64,000 bases of DNA, taken from Malacoplasma penetrans HF-2. Lineage in GTDB: Bacteria; Bacillota_I; Bacilli_A; Mycoplasmatales; Mycoplasmoidaceae. The notes beneath the pieces were generated by a model. It was not told the DNA's origin. It worked only from the letters and a program-made list of their open reading frames with translations, and did no database searches. The translations under genes were made by a program, and so were the position numbers. Of the stretch, positions 33,440 to 42,128 are shown one piece after another (position 1 is the first letter of the stretch; every line of letters begins with the position of its first letter). The stretch lies in the NCBI RefSeq assembly GCF_000011225.1, contig NC_004432.1, positions 682,001-746,000 of the forward strand, given 5' to 3'.

Positions 33440-33630
33440 AAAAACAAATAATTTAACCTTATAAAATAATTACCTTTCAATAATATATTCTTTTTAAAGG
33501 TTCTGAGTTCTTTTTTAACTAAACAATAAAAAAATAATTCATAGTTAAATAAAAATATTCTTTCAATAATTAGTTAATTTTATATAACACTTTAATTTAT
33601 ATAAAAAATCTTAATTCAAAATCATTATAA
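33440..33630. other. Upstream region of the R-M operon
   Basis: No gene. AT-rich DNA presumably holding the minus-strand R-M promoter; no clear hexamer pair is recognised. Confidence 0.35.
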
Positions 33631-34003
33631 AGAAGTTAATTCTAAGCCTTTGAACAAAGTTAATCTTATATTTCTTGCAATGAACTTAACTAAATAAATA
33701 GCAATTTAAAAATTTCTCTAATAGTGGAATTATTTAAAAAATAAAAATAATAGATGAGAAATTAAATAATTGTAAAAACAGAAAAGTAGTTTAAATTAAA
33801 GCCTTATCTAAAGATTTAGAAATAGTAGTAATTGCAGTCTAAAACAGTTTTTAGATAGTCAATCATTCATTTACTACAACAAAAAAATTAATTCAAAAAT
33901 TTCAAAATATGAATTCTTAAAGAAAGATGATAATATTCCAGAAGATTTTATTATAAAAACATCAAATGAAGCTGTTCAGTAATTAAACTCACAATATAAA
34001 TAA
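33631..34003 (+). mobile_element. Decayed, internally deleted IS21 remnant
   Basis: Segments line up in order with the IS21 element at 14206. The left part (AAAGTTAATC..., AATTTCTCTAATAGTGGAATT, GCCTTATCTAAAGATTTA) matches the element's left end and the istA helix-turn-helix coding region. The right part (CATTCATTTACTACAACA... to ACTCACAATATAAA) matches the end of istA. The ~1.1 kb between them is missing, and many stops and small indels break the frame. It lies at the boundary between the R-M operon and msrA. Confidence 0.75.
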
Positions 34004-34094
34004 TGATTGCTAATACTGCTTATATTTTGATTTAAAATTTTTTTAATGATTCTAATGATATATAATTTATCAATCACTTTAATAAGGGGAAATT

Positions 34095-34577
34095 ATGATT
34101 AAAAAAATATATTTAGCAGGAGGATGTTTTTGAGGAATTGAACAATATTACAATTTAAATCAAAAAATTATTTCTACAAATGTGGGATATCTAAATTCAA
34201 AAATTGATAATCCAACATACAAAGATGTTTGTAATAATATCACAGATGCAGTTGAGGCTGTTGAACTTACATATGATGATCAAGTTATTTCACTAAATGA
34301 AATTATTGATTTACTTTTCAAAGTTATAGATCCTACAAGCATTAATAAACAAGGTAATGATATTGGAAGACAATACAGAACTGGAATTTATAGTAGAGAT
34401 AGTAATGAATTAATGGCTATCCAAGAAAAAATAAATGAATTACAAAACAACTATAGTAAACTAATTCAAACTGAAGTAATGCTTGTTGATAACTATTACT
34501 TAGCAGAAGAGTACCACCAAAAATATTTGGAAAAAAATCCTAATGGATATTGTCACATTAATTTAAAAGCAAAATAA
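34095..34577 (+). CDS. msrA: Peptide-methionine (S)-S-oxide reductase
   Basis: MsrA repairs oxidised methionine in proteins. The 160-residue frame begins MIKKIYLAGGCFWGIEQYY, with the catalytic Cys in GCFWG; that Trp is UGA. It continues with GYLNSKIDNPTYKDVC and the NKQGNDIGRQYRTGIY segment, which is the conserved substrate-binding region. The tail ending CHINLKAK contains a Cys that may act as the resolving residue. AAGGGGA is the ribosome site. It is a plus-strand single gene between the IS21 relic and a shared terminator. Confidence 0.95.
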
Positions 34578-34635
34578 TCATAATATTAAAGTAAAACATA
34601 AGATTGAATTCTTACAATAATACTTATTAAGATTA

Positions 34636-34664
34636 AAAAAATACTTAGGGTGCCTAAGTATTTT
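34636..34664. terminator. Bidirectional terminator between msrA and prpC
   Basis: A 13-bp perfect stem (AAAAATACTTAGG / CCTAAGTATTTTT) with a 3-nt loop lies between convergent genes and has T runs on both strands. Confidence 0.93.
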
Positions 34665-34684
34665 TAATTTAATAATTAATTTAA

Positions 34685-35482
34685 TTAATCTTTTAAAAAA
34701 CCAATGTATGAGAAAGAAATATTATCATTTGATTGATTATTTAAAGCATAGTTCACTAAATCATTTGAAAGGTTTTCTGCATTCCCATCATGAGATAAGA
34801 TGTCATATAAAGAACCTAAGTCACTAAAGAAATTATAAAAACCATCTGAAGCTAAAAAGACAAAAGAATTCTTTTTGATTTTAAATGAAACATAATCATA
34901 TTCTTGTTTATCTTTAGTGTTAATTGAAATGTAATTCATTAAAGAATAAATCTTTTTACCTTTAGCCTCTATTTCTTCTTGTGGTGTTCCTGTTTTAATT
35001 AAATAATTTAGTAGGTTATGATCATCACTTAATTGTTCAAAACTTTTCTTATCAATTAAGTATGCCCTAGAATCACCAATTCAAAAAACATGGAAAGTGT
35101 CTTCAACAGATAATGCTAAAACTAAAGTTGTACACATTTGATTATGATCTTTAAATCTTAAGACATGATCAATCATTGCAAATTTTGCTCTTTCAATATT
35201 TTTTTCAAATCATTCATTAACATTAGTTAAAAGATATTCTTGTTTTAGAAAACTATTAACAAATGTTTTAGCTACAATTTCAGCTGCTTTTTCACTACCT
35301 CTACAACTTCCAATTCCATCACATACTATTAACAAATTATCTAGTAATTTATTTGTTCCACAATATGCATAATCTTCATTTTTTTGTCTTGTACCAGTAT
35401 CAGATTTAGAATATAAAACTCTTCTTAACTTAATAAAATTATTGTTGTTATTAAAAAATTTTTCTAAATTAAACTTTTGCAT
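34685..35482 (-). CDS. prpC: PP2C-family serine/threonine protein phosphatase
   Basis: A 265-residue metal-dependent phosphatase that removes phosphate from Ser/Thr residues. The PP2C motifs are in order: SDTGTRQKNEDYAY (~27-40), LLIVCDGIGSCRGSE (metal-binding Asp), FWIGDSRAYLI (UGA Trp), FLASDGFYNFF and SNDNISF. The start overlaps the rlmN stop by 14 bases. In M. pneumoniae the order is def-gmk-PP2C-kinase. Here rlmN sits between gmk and the phosphatase, and no PrkC-type kinase follows: the next gene is msrA, on the opposite strand. Confidence 0.94.
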
Positions 35483-36527
35483 TTCTTAGCTCCAATATTT
35501 TCTTTATTCTTAATTGTCCACAAGCTGCATCAATACTGCTTCCACGTTCAAGTCTTATAGTTGCTTGAATATTATTTTTCTTCAAAACATCAAAAAATTG
35601 TTTTCCTCTGACACTTCTAAAATAATTATTCTCAACTACTTTATTATAAGGGATAAGATTAACATAACACAATTTGCCCTTTAATAATTTTGCTAATTCA
35701 ACTGCATTTTCATCACTATCATTTACATCTTTTATTAGAATGTATTCAATAGTTACTCTTCTTTTAGTGACTTTAATATAGTAATCCATTGCTTCTATTA
35801 CTTTATCAAGAGAATAAACTTTATTAATTGGCATAATCTTATTTCTGATTTCATTATTTGGAGCATGCAATAAAATTGCTAAATTTACTTGGTTTTTAAG
35901 ATCTGCAAATTCTTTAATTTTTTCTACTAATCCACAAGTTGAAACTGTGATTTTTCTAGGACTAATACATAATCCTTTTTGTTGTTTGATAACTTCAAAA
36001 AATTGAATTAAGTTTTCAAAATTATCAAATGGTTCGCCAATCCCCATTACAACCATATGAGTTAACTTATCATTAAAGTTTTTCTCAACATATTCTTTAG
36101 CAATTATAAATTGTTTAATGAATTCACCAACTGTAATATTTCTTTTCTTTCTAATTAATCCTGAAGCACAAAACTTACAAGCCATATTACAACCAATTTG
36201 AGAAGTTACACAAACACTATAACCATAATTAAATTTCATAATTACAGTTTCAATAAAATTACCATCTTCTAACTTTAATAGAAATTTAACTGTACCATCA
36301 TGTTTATCAACTTGTAATTTATCTACAACCATATTTTCAAAAGAAAATAACTGTTTTAATTTTTCAATATTTTCTTTAGAGATATTTTTCATTTCATCAA
36401 ATGAATCTACATGTTTAGAATAAATTCAATCAAAGATTTGTTCAGCAACAAAAGCTTTAATATTATTTTTTGTTAGTTCTTTTTTTAATTCTTGTAAAGT
36501 AAAACTATAAATCGAGTTCATAAGCAT
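35469..36527 (-). CDS. rlmN: 23S rRNA (adenine-2503-C2) methyltransferase RlmN
   Basis: A radical-SAM enzyme that methylates C2 of A2503 in 23S rRNA. The cluster-binding motif CNMACKFCAS (~115) and the GIGEPFDNFEN segment are present. The reactive cysteines are represented in STCGLVEKI and near the C-terminus in DAACGQLR. At 352 residues it has family length. The N-terminus (MNSIYSFTLQELKKELTK...) is joined through a UGA Trp. The ATG at 36527 overlaps the gmk stop as TAATG; a second in-frame ATG at 36521 is the alternative. Confidence 0.93.
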
Positions 36528-37117
36528 TATTTCTTTTCTAGTACCTTTTCATAAAGGATATGTCTTAATTTATCTGCTGCATTTTTAGCATCATCATTCA
36601 AGATGATAAAGTCATATTCATTTTGTAATTTTAATTCAACTTTAGCTCTTTTAATTCTTTGTTTAATTTTTTCTTTAGTTTCAGTATCTCTAATTTTCAA
36701 TCTTCTTTTTAATTCCCTGATTGATGGTGGTATCAAAAAAATAGAAATATAATCTTCTCTGTTTAAAATGTCTTTAACCTTGGTTGCACCTTGAACCTCG
36801 ATTTCTAAGATTACATTTTTATTTTCACCAATTAACTTATATAAATTTTTAATTGGTGTTCCATATTTATTGTTTGCAAATTCTGCTCATTCTAATAACT
36901 CACCTTTTTCAATTGCACTATTAAATTCTTCTTCAGAGACAAAGAAATAATCTACACCATTTTTTTCATGTTCTCTTGGAAGCCTGGTAGTCATTGAAAT
37001 ACTATATGTTAAATTAAGATCAACATTATTAATAACTTGATCAATTATTGTTTTTTTTCCAACCCCACTTGGACCACTAATAATAATTATTTTTCCTTTT
37101 TTATTTTTTTCTTCCAT
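36527..37117 (-). CDS. gmk: Guanylate kinase
   Basis: Phosphorylates GMP to GDP. The 196-residue frame has the P-loop [10 protein letters not shown] (~14-23; the common GKGT is GKKT here). The GMP-binding segment is [23 protein letters not shown], and [13 protein letters not shown] and [14 protein letters not shown] follow. A UGA Trp occurs in LLEWAEF. It is the first gene of gmk-rlmN-prpC; spacings are overlaps, so all three should be co-transcribed. The divergent def gene starts 80 bp away. Confidence 0.95.
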
Positions 37118-37196
37118 ATTAAAACCTTATTAATATAAAATATTATTTGAGTAAAATTATATTAATTCTAAATAAAAATAGAGGAAAAAGAAAATA

Positions 37197-37757
37197 ATGT
37201 TTAAGAAATTAGATCCATCTCCAAAATGAATTGTCTATGATAATAACCCAGTTATGCACAAACCAATTGAAGATGTTGTGTTTCCATTAACAAAAGAAGA
37301 TGAGCATGTAATTAGCCAAATGCTTAGTTATGTTGATGCTTCATATGAAGGTGAAGCTGACAAATATGACATAAGAGCAGGAATAGGAATTGCAGCAATT
37401 CAATTAGGTTGCCCAAAAAAAATTATCTACATTCATTTAGATGATAAAAATGGAGAGCACAAATATTTGATGGCTAACCCTAAAATTATTAAGGAATCAA
37501 CTTCAAAAATGTATTTAAAAAATGGTGAGGGTTGTTTATCTGTAAAAAAAGATCACAAAGGGCTTTCAATAAGAAAATCAATTGTGTGAGTAAAGGGAAT
37601 TGATTTATTTACTAATAAAGAAATTGAAGTCAAAGCAACAGATTTATTAGCAGCTTGTTTTCAGCATGAAGTCGATCACAACAACAACAAATTCTATTAC
37701 AACAGAATTAATGAGTCAGATCCTTACTATGTAGAAAAAAATTGAGAAGAAATTTAA
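37197..37757 (+). CDS. def: Peptide deformylase
   Basis: Removes the formyl group from new proteins, using a metal ion. The 186-residue protein has the three family motifs: GIGIAAIQLG (motif 1, usually GxGLAAxQ), EGCLSV (motif 2, metal-binding Cys) and QHEVDH (motif 3, catalytic Glu and two metal-binding His). It begins MFKKLDPSPKW with a UGA Trp at residue 11, after GAGGAAA. Its terminator (37770-37800) is the insertion target of the IS30 copy that follows. Confidence 0.95.
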
Positions 37758-37769
37758 TCAATTGATAAA

Positions 37770-37800
37770 ATAAAGACCATGCACAAGCGTGGTCTTTTAT
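37770..37800. terminator. def terminator, also left copy of the 31-bp IS30 target duplication
   Basis: The stem AAAGACCA...TGGTCTTT encloses a 10-nt loop and lies 12 bp after the def stop. The whole 31-bp sequence recurs exactly at 39024-39054 on the other side of the IS30 element, so the element duplicated an entire terminator. Confidence 0.92.
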
Positions 37801-39023
37801 CCCCGATTGAAATGTGAAGTGCAACATGCAAAGTATAATTTGTATAGCACCTAACATTTCAATTTTTTATTTATTGGGATAAAAAAAAGTGCCCCCATAT
37901 AAACGCACAAAGGAACACCAATTATGTTTTACACTACAATTACTCTAAATGATACTAACAAATACAGACATTTGTCTTATGGTGAAAGAGAAATAATAGG
38001 ACATATGTATTTTGTTCAAAAGAAAAATATTAACCAAATAGCAACAGAATTAAAAAGACATAGATCCACAATTTTAAGAGAGATCAGAAGAAACAATAAT
38101 GTTGAAGGATATAGTGCTGAAAAGGCACAGAAAAAATATATAGAAAGAAGAAACCATAAAAACTTTTTTCTATGACAAAAATACAAAACTTTCTCAGAAT
38201 TATTTGCAGAAAAATACAATTGCAAATGACATGGTGTGGAATTAACTAGACACTATATAAAAGAAAATTATCCATGTGTTTTAGTTCCTTCCACTAAACA
38301 AATTTATAACTGAATACAAACAAATAAATGAATTAAAAAAAGATCAGACAAACTAAGAACTGCTTATATAAAAGGTAGAAAAAGAAAAAAAGGAATGTTT
38401 TCTAAATTTGATGAAAAGTATGTATTTCCCATATGGATGAGACCAAAACACATACTTAACAGAAAAGAGTTTGGTCATTGGGAACTAGACTTAGTCATAG
38501 GAAAAAGACAATCTGGTTATAGTAATTTATTGGTAATGGTAGAAAGAAAAACTAGAAATTCATTTATTACTAAAGTTGAGAACAAAAATCCTTTCACTAT
38601 TAACTCAGCAATAAAAAGTTTAGTTAATAAAAACAACTTACATGTAAAGACAATAACAATAGATAATGGAATAGAATTCTCAAAAATAGGAATTGCAGCT
38701 TATTGAATAAAATGTAAAGTTTATTATTGTGAACCTTATGCTTCATATCAAAGGGGTTCAAATGAAAATGTTAATGGATTGATTAGAAGAGTGTATAAAA
38801 AAGGTACAGATTTTTCTTTGTTAAGTGATGCAGAAATAAACAATCTCCAAAACAAAATTAATAGAATGCCTAGAAAAATGTTTAACTATATGAGTAGTGA
38901 TCAGTACTACAAAAAATGTATGAATTCTTTAAACTGATAAAATAAAAAAATTCTGCTCCCTTTTTTGAGGTAACAGAATTTCTTATGCTAACATTAATGT
39001 TGCACTTCATGTTTCAATTAAGG
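37801..39023 (+). mobile_element. IS30-family element, copy 2, complete
   Basis: A 1223-bp element with one transposase. The inverted repeats are at 37807-37827 (TTGAAATGTGAAGTGCAACA...) and 38997-39017. They differ at two of 21 positions, with outer tips CCCCGA and TTAAGG. A direct repeat of 31 bp flanks it. A subterminal inverted repeat (ATTGAAATGT / ACATTTCAAT, 37806 to 37861) encloses a TATAAT at 37834-37839 and could fold the transposase leader. IS1630 of M. fermentans, an IS30 relative, is known to duplicate long inverted-repeat targets; this copy behaves likewise. Confidence 0.93.
37924..38940 (+). CDS. IS30-family transposase, complete
   Basis: A 338-residue DDE transposase. The N-terminal helix-turn-helix (INQIATELKRHRSTILREI) binds the ends. 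The catalytic core has Asp in HWELDLVIGKRQSG, Asp in ITIDNGIEFS and Glu in SNENVNGLIRRVYKKGTDFS. That last stretch also has the Arg/Lys pattern of IS30 enzymes. Several Trp codons are UGA, and the frame ends UGA-UAA, with Trp last. No defects are seen, so this copy should be active. A downstream stem (TTCTGCTCCC...GGTAACAGAA) lies before the right repeat. Confidence 0.94.
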
Positions 39024-39054
39024 ATAAAGACCATGCACAAGCGTGGTCTTTTAT
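39024..39054. terminator. Right copy of the duplicated def terminator
   Basis: Exact 31-bp repeat of 37770-37800, including the AAAGACCA / TGGTCTTT stem. It now lies downstream of the IS30 transposase and of the converging DUF16 gene at 39079. Confidence 0.92.
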
Positions 39055-39078
39055 TTATAAATTTATATAACTTTAATT

Positions 39079-39435
39079 CTACGCATTTTCATATAGATTA
39101 TGGTTTTTGCAGTATTTACCAGATTTTACATCTATCATATCTGCTTTAAGAACTGCAACATCAGATTTAACTTCAACCATGTCAGTTTTTAGTTGAGCAA
39201 CATCTGTTTTTAATTCAACAATGTCTTTCTTCATTTCAACAATGTCTGCCTTAACTTGAACCATGTCAGTTTTTAGTTGAGCTACATCCTCTTTAAGAGT
39301 TTTCAGATCTAGTTCAATTACATCCATTTTATCTAGGATTTTACCCAGTATAACTTCAATTGAACTATCTTTGTCTTTGGGAGGAGGTATAACCTCATTA
39401 ATTAATTTTTCTTTTTTTGTTTTAATAATTTCCAT
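39079..39435 (-). CDS. DUF16/UPF0134-like coiled-coil protein, 5'-truncated paralogue
   Basis: A 118-residue frame almost identical to the C-terminal part of the neighbour at 39637-40152. It shares EIIKTKKEKLINEVIPPPKDKD, a run of 7-residue repeats of the type VAQLKTDMVEVKSD, and the ending SGKYCKNHNLYENA. Similarity continues ~45 bp upstream of the ATG and then stops abruptly, so the N-terminal ~60 residues and the promoter are missing. Heptads suggest a trimeric or dimeric coiled coil, as in M. pneumoniae DUF16 proteins. Expression would need read-through of the 39531 terminator. It may be a silent donor copy. Confidence 0.7.
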   Translation of the reverse strand: MEIIKTKKEKLINEVIPPPKDKDSSIEVILGKILDKMDVIELDLKTLKEDVAQLKTDMVQVKADIVEMKKDIVELKTDVAQLKTDMVEVKSDVAVLKADMIDVKSGKYCKNHNLYENA

Positions 39436-39530
39436 ATAACACTTTGCTCTAGTTGTTATTATTCTAACATTGTTTTTATTGTGTAATAAGATTGATGTCT
39501 TATTAATATTTAATATATTAATAATAAAAA

Positions 39531-39566
39531 ATAACCATACTAAATTTTAAGATTTAGTATGGTTAT
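39531..39566. terminator. Strong terminator between the two DUF16-like genes
   Basis: A 15-bp perfect stem (ATAACCATACTAAAT and its complement) with a 6-nt loop lies 70 bp beyond the stop at 39637. It should end the upstream DUF16 transcript. Confidence 0.9.
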
Positions 39567-39636
39567 AGATGTTTATTTATAAAACAATTTAAAATTTCAA
39601 ATTTATACTAACTAAGAGTGTTTTTATATATTAGAT

Positions 39637-40152
39637 TTAAGCATTTTCATATAGATTATGGTTTTTGCAGTATTTACCAGATTTTACATCTATCATATCT
39701 GCTTTAAGAATAGCAACATCTTGTTTAAGAAGTGCAACATCTGATTTAACTTCAACCATGTCAGTTTTTAGTTGAGCAACATCTGATTTAACTTCAACCA
39801 TGTCAGTTTTTAGTTGAGCTACATCCTCTTTAAGAGTTTTCAGATCTAGTTCAATTACTTCCATTTTATCTAGGATTTTACCAAGTATAACTTCAATTGA
39901 ACTATCTTTGTCTTTGGGAGGAGGAATAACCTCATTAATTAATTTTTCTTTTTTTGTTTTAATAATTTCCATATAACATTTTGCTCTAGTTGTTATTATT
40001 CTAACATTGTTTTTATCATCTACAAAAACATTGCTATCTGTAATAAAGTGATCAACATTTACGATTTTGCAACCTTTTATCACAGATATAAATTCTTTTT
40101 CGGAAAATTGACCTTTAAAAGGTTTATTGTTGTTTTTATTGTTTTGGTCCAT
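39637..40152 (-). CDS. DUF16/UPF0134-like coiled-coil protein
   Basis: A 171-residue protein of unknown function. A ~60-residue N-terminal domain (FSEKEFISVIKGCKIVNVDHFI...) is followed by a Pro-containing linker (EVIPPPKDKD). A long heptad region holds tandem 14-residue units such as VAQLKTDMVEVKSD, and a conserved tail ends CKNHNLYENA. The same layout occurs in the large DUF16 family of M. pneumoniae. Repeat number differs from the truncated paralogue downstream (39079), so the units expand and contract. The ribosome site GGAGGT lies inside the end of the overlapping upstream frame, suggesting coupled translation. Confidence 0.82.
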   Translation of the reverse strand: MDQNNKNNNKPFKGQFSEKEFISVIKGCKIVNVDHFITDSNVFVDDKNNVRIITTRAKCYMEIIKTKKEKLINEVIPPPKDKDSSIEVILGKILDKMEVIELDLKTLKEDVAQLKTDMVEVKSDVAQLKTDMVEVKSDVALLKQDVAILKADMIDVKSGKYCKNHNLYENA

Positions 40153-40378
40153 AATTTACCTCCATTTTCGTATTAACTGAATTATTGTAAAAATCCTTAG
40201 CTAGTTGGAAAAAAGTCATTTTATAAATTTGTTTTATAAATAATTGTTTAACTCTTATAAATTTCTTTTTAATACTTTCTGTAAAAGCTAATTTATTAAT
40301 ATTTGAAATTTTAAAAAGTCTGTTTACAAAATTAATAAAATAGTAAAATTTCATTTTTTGAATTTTTCTTTTAGTCAA
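40136..40378 (-). CDS. Small basic protein overlapping the DUF16 gene (tentative)
   Basis: An 80-residue Lys/Phe-rich frame starting at UUG (40378), six bases after a GGAGGT ribosome site. It ends ...TKMEVNYGPKQ, overlapping the DUF16 start by 17 bases. No known domain is seen. It sits between the duplicated promoter and the DUF16 gene, so at minimum it is a translated leader that feeds ribosomes to the DUF16 start. The UUG start makes it uncertain. Confidence 0.45.
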   Translation of the reverse strand: MTKRKIQKMKFYYFINFVNRLFKISNINKLAFTESIKKKFIRVKQLFIKQIYKMTFFQLAKDFYNNSVNTKMEVNYGPKQ

Positions 40379-40429
40379 ATTTTGACCTCCATTTTTTTAT
40401 TAAAGTTTGTAGGCATTCTTTATGTCTAC

Positions 40430-40458
40430 ACTATATGTATGTAAAAAAATCAGACCAA
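40430..40458 (-). promoter_or_regulatory. Promoter P1 of the DUF16 operon
   Basis: On the minus strand TTGGTC (40453-40458) and TATAGT (40430-40435) are 17 bp apart. The transcript would begin just before a hairpin (GTAGACAT / ATGCCTAC, one mismatch). The whole unit is a near copy of the one at 40563-40591. Confidence 0.7.
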
Positions 40459-40562
40459 TGTCATAACTTTTTTAAAAAATTTTTTATTTTTTGAATTTCA
40501 TTTCATTCATGTTTGTACTCCATTTTAGTCGTTAACAATTTGTAGACATTCTTTATGTCTAC

Positions 40563-40591
40563 ACTATATGTATGTAAAAATTCAGGGTCAA
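40563..40591 (-). promoter_or_regulatory. Promoter P2 of the DUF16 operon (duplicate)
   Basis: On the minus strand TTGACC (40586-40591) and TATAGT (40563-40568) are 17 bp apart, a better -35 than P1. It is followed by a perfect hairpin GTAGACAT-AAAGA-ATGTCTAC, then GGAG and a tiny frame MNEMKFKK. The unit is a duplicate of P1 plus the first codons of the 80-residue gene, now ended by UAA. Confidence 0.75.
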
Positions 40592-40638
40592 TGTCATAAC
40601 TTTTTTTAAATTTTTTAAGTTTTGATAAAAAATAAAAA

Positions 40639-40671
40639 ACTCTTTTTAGAACTATTAATTCCAAAAAGAGT
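40639..40671. terminator. Intrinsic terminator after ackA
   Basis: A 9-bp stem (ACTCTTTTT / AAAAAGAGT) with a 15-nt loop and T6 on the minus strand lies 43 bp after the ackA stop. Confidence 0.85.
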
Positions 40672-40713
40672 CAATTTAAAACACTTAATATGTAAAGCAA
40701 TCTTAATTATAAA

Positions 40714-41904
40714 TTAATTGTTAGATACAATTTTTTGAGTATCTTGAGCAATTTTTAATTCTTCATTTGTTCTTACAACAAAAACTTTATGTCTAGATAA
40801 TGGTTGGCTAATTCTTGCTCATTCACCAACTCTTGTTTCATTTATAGAAGGATTTAAATCTAATCCTTTAATCTTTTGACAAATTTGTTTTCTTACATTT
40901 CAAACATTTTCACCAATTCCACCAGTGAACACAATTCCATCAACTTTATCTTCCAACATGTTTTTGTACATTGCAATGTAATTTACAATTCTTTGAACAA
41001 AGATTTCAGTTGCAAATTCATAGTCATTTCCTGGTTGTGTATTACTTTCAATATCTCTAAAGTCAGAAGAACCACAAATTGATTTAAGACCTGATTCTTT
41101 ATTTAATTTATTAAAAATTTCAGCTGCTGACATTCCAGTTTCTTTTGCTACTAAATCAAAAACAGAAGGATCAATATCACCAGATCTAGTTCCCATTATT
41201 AAACCACAAAGAGGTGTTAATCCCATTGTTGTATCAAATGATTTATCTTCCTTTACACAACAAACACTTGCACCATTACCTAAGTGACAAATAATTAAAT
41301 TTAAAGGTCTATTAATATTTAAGATATCATGCATTTTTTCAGTTATATATCTATATGAAGTTCCATGGAATCCATATTTTTTAATTCCATAGTTTTCAAT
41401 TCATTCTTTAGGGATTGCATAATATGAATTAATTTTAGGAATTGAAGTATGAAAAGATGTATCAAATACTGCAACATTTTTAGTATTTGGAATTTTATTC
41501 ATAACAATTTTTAACACATCTGCTTCTGGTTTATTATGAAGAGGTGCAAGAGTAATGCAATCTTCAATTATTTTTAAAATCTTATCATCAACTAAAGAAG
41601 ACTCAGATAAACTACCACCTTGAACAATTCTGTGTCCAACACCAACAATATCTTCTAGGTTATCAACAATCTTTAATTCAACTAGTTTATTAAATAAATA
41701 ATCAATTGCTAAATCATGATTTTGAAAATCTGCATTACCTTCATATTTCTTAGTTTCATGGTTTGATTTATATTCAATTTTGAAAAAACCATCAATCCCA
41801 ATTCTTTCACAAATACCAGAAACTAATTCAGCCATATTTCAATCATATAGTTTGAATTTTAAAGAACTACTTCCTGCATTTATAACTAAAATACTTTTAC
41901 TCAT
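40714..41904 (-). CDS. ackA: Acetate kinase
   Basis: Converts acetyl phosphate and ADP to acetate and ATP, a main ATP source in glycolytic mycoplasmas. The 396-residue frame begins MSKSILVINAGSSSLKFKLYDW (phosphate-binding NAGSSSLK). It continues with VGHRIVQGG, VAVFDTSFHTSIP (catalytic Asp and His region), LIICHLGNGASVC and the C-terminal VFTGGIGEN. UGA codes the Trp at ~22. AGGAGA is the ribosome site. It is a single gene whose upstream region carries the nested insertion sequences. Confidence 0.96.
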
Positions 41905-41956
41905 AATAATGATTTCTCCTATTTTCTATTACAACCATTTAATTTTAATATCTTGT

Positions 41957-41996
41957 TGCAATAATTAATAATATAAATTAAAAAATATTTAAAAAA
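41957..41996. repeat. 40-bp target duplication of IS copy C, left side
   Basis: Forty bases beginning TGCAATAATTAATAATATAA recur exactly at 45426-45465. They bound the whole 41997-45425 insertion. Confidence 0.95.
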
Positions 41997-42091
41997 TGTG
42001 GATTTTACAAGACTTTGTCCCTAAAAAAGACTAATCAATTATTTGTGATTTTGTCCCTCTTGGAGTTTAATCTAGTGAGGTGTTTTTTTAT

Positions 42092-42128
42092 GAAAGAAAT
42101 AATAAAAAACAATTTAACAAAATTTGAG
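42092..42128. repeat. 37-bp target duplication of nested copy B, left side
   Basis: The 37 bases from GAAAGAAATAATAAAAAACA to AAATTTGAG are repeated at 43825-43861, directly flanking copy B. Confidence 0.95.
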
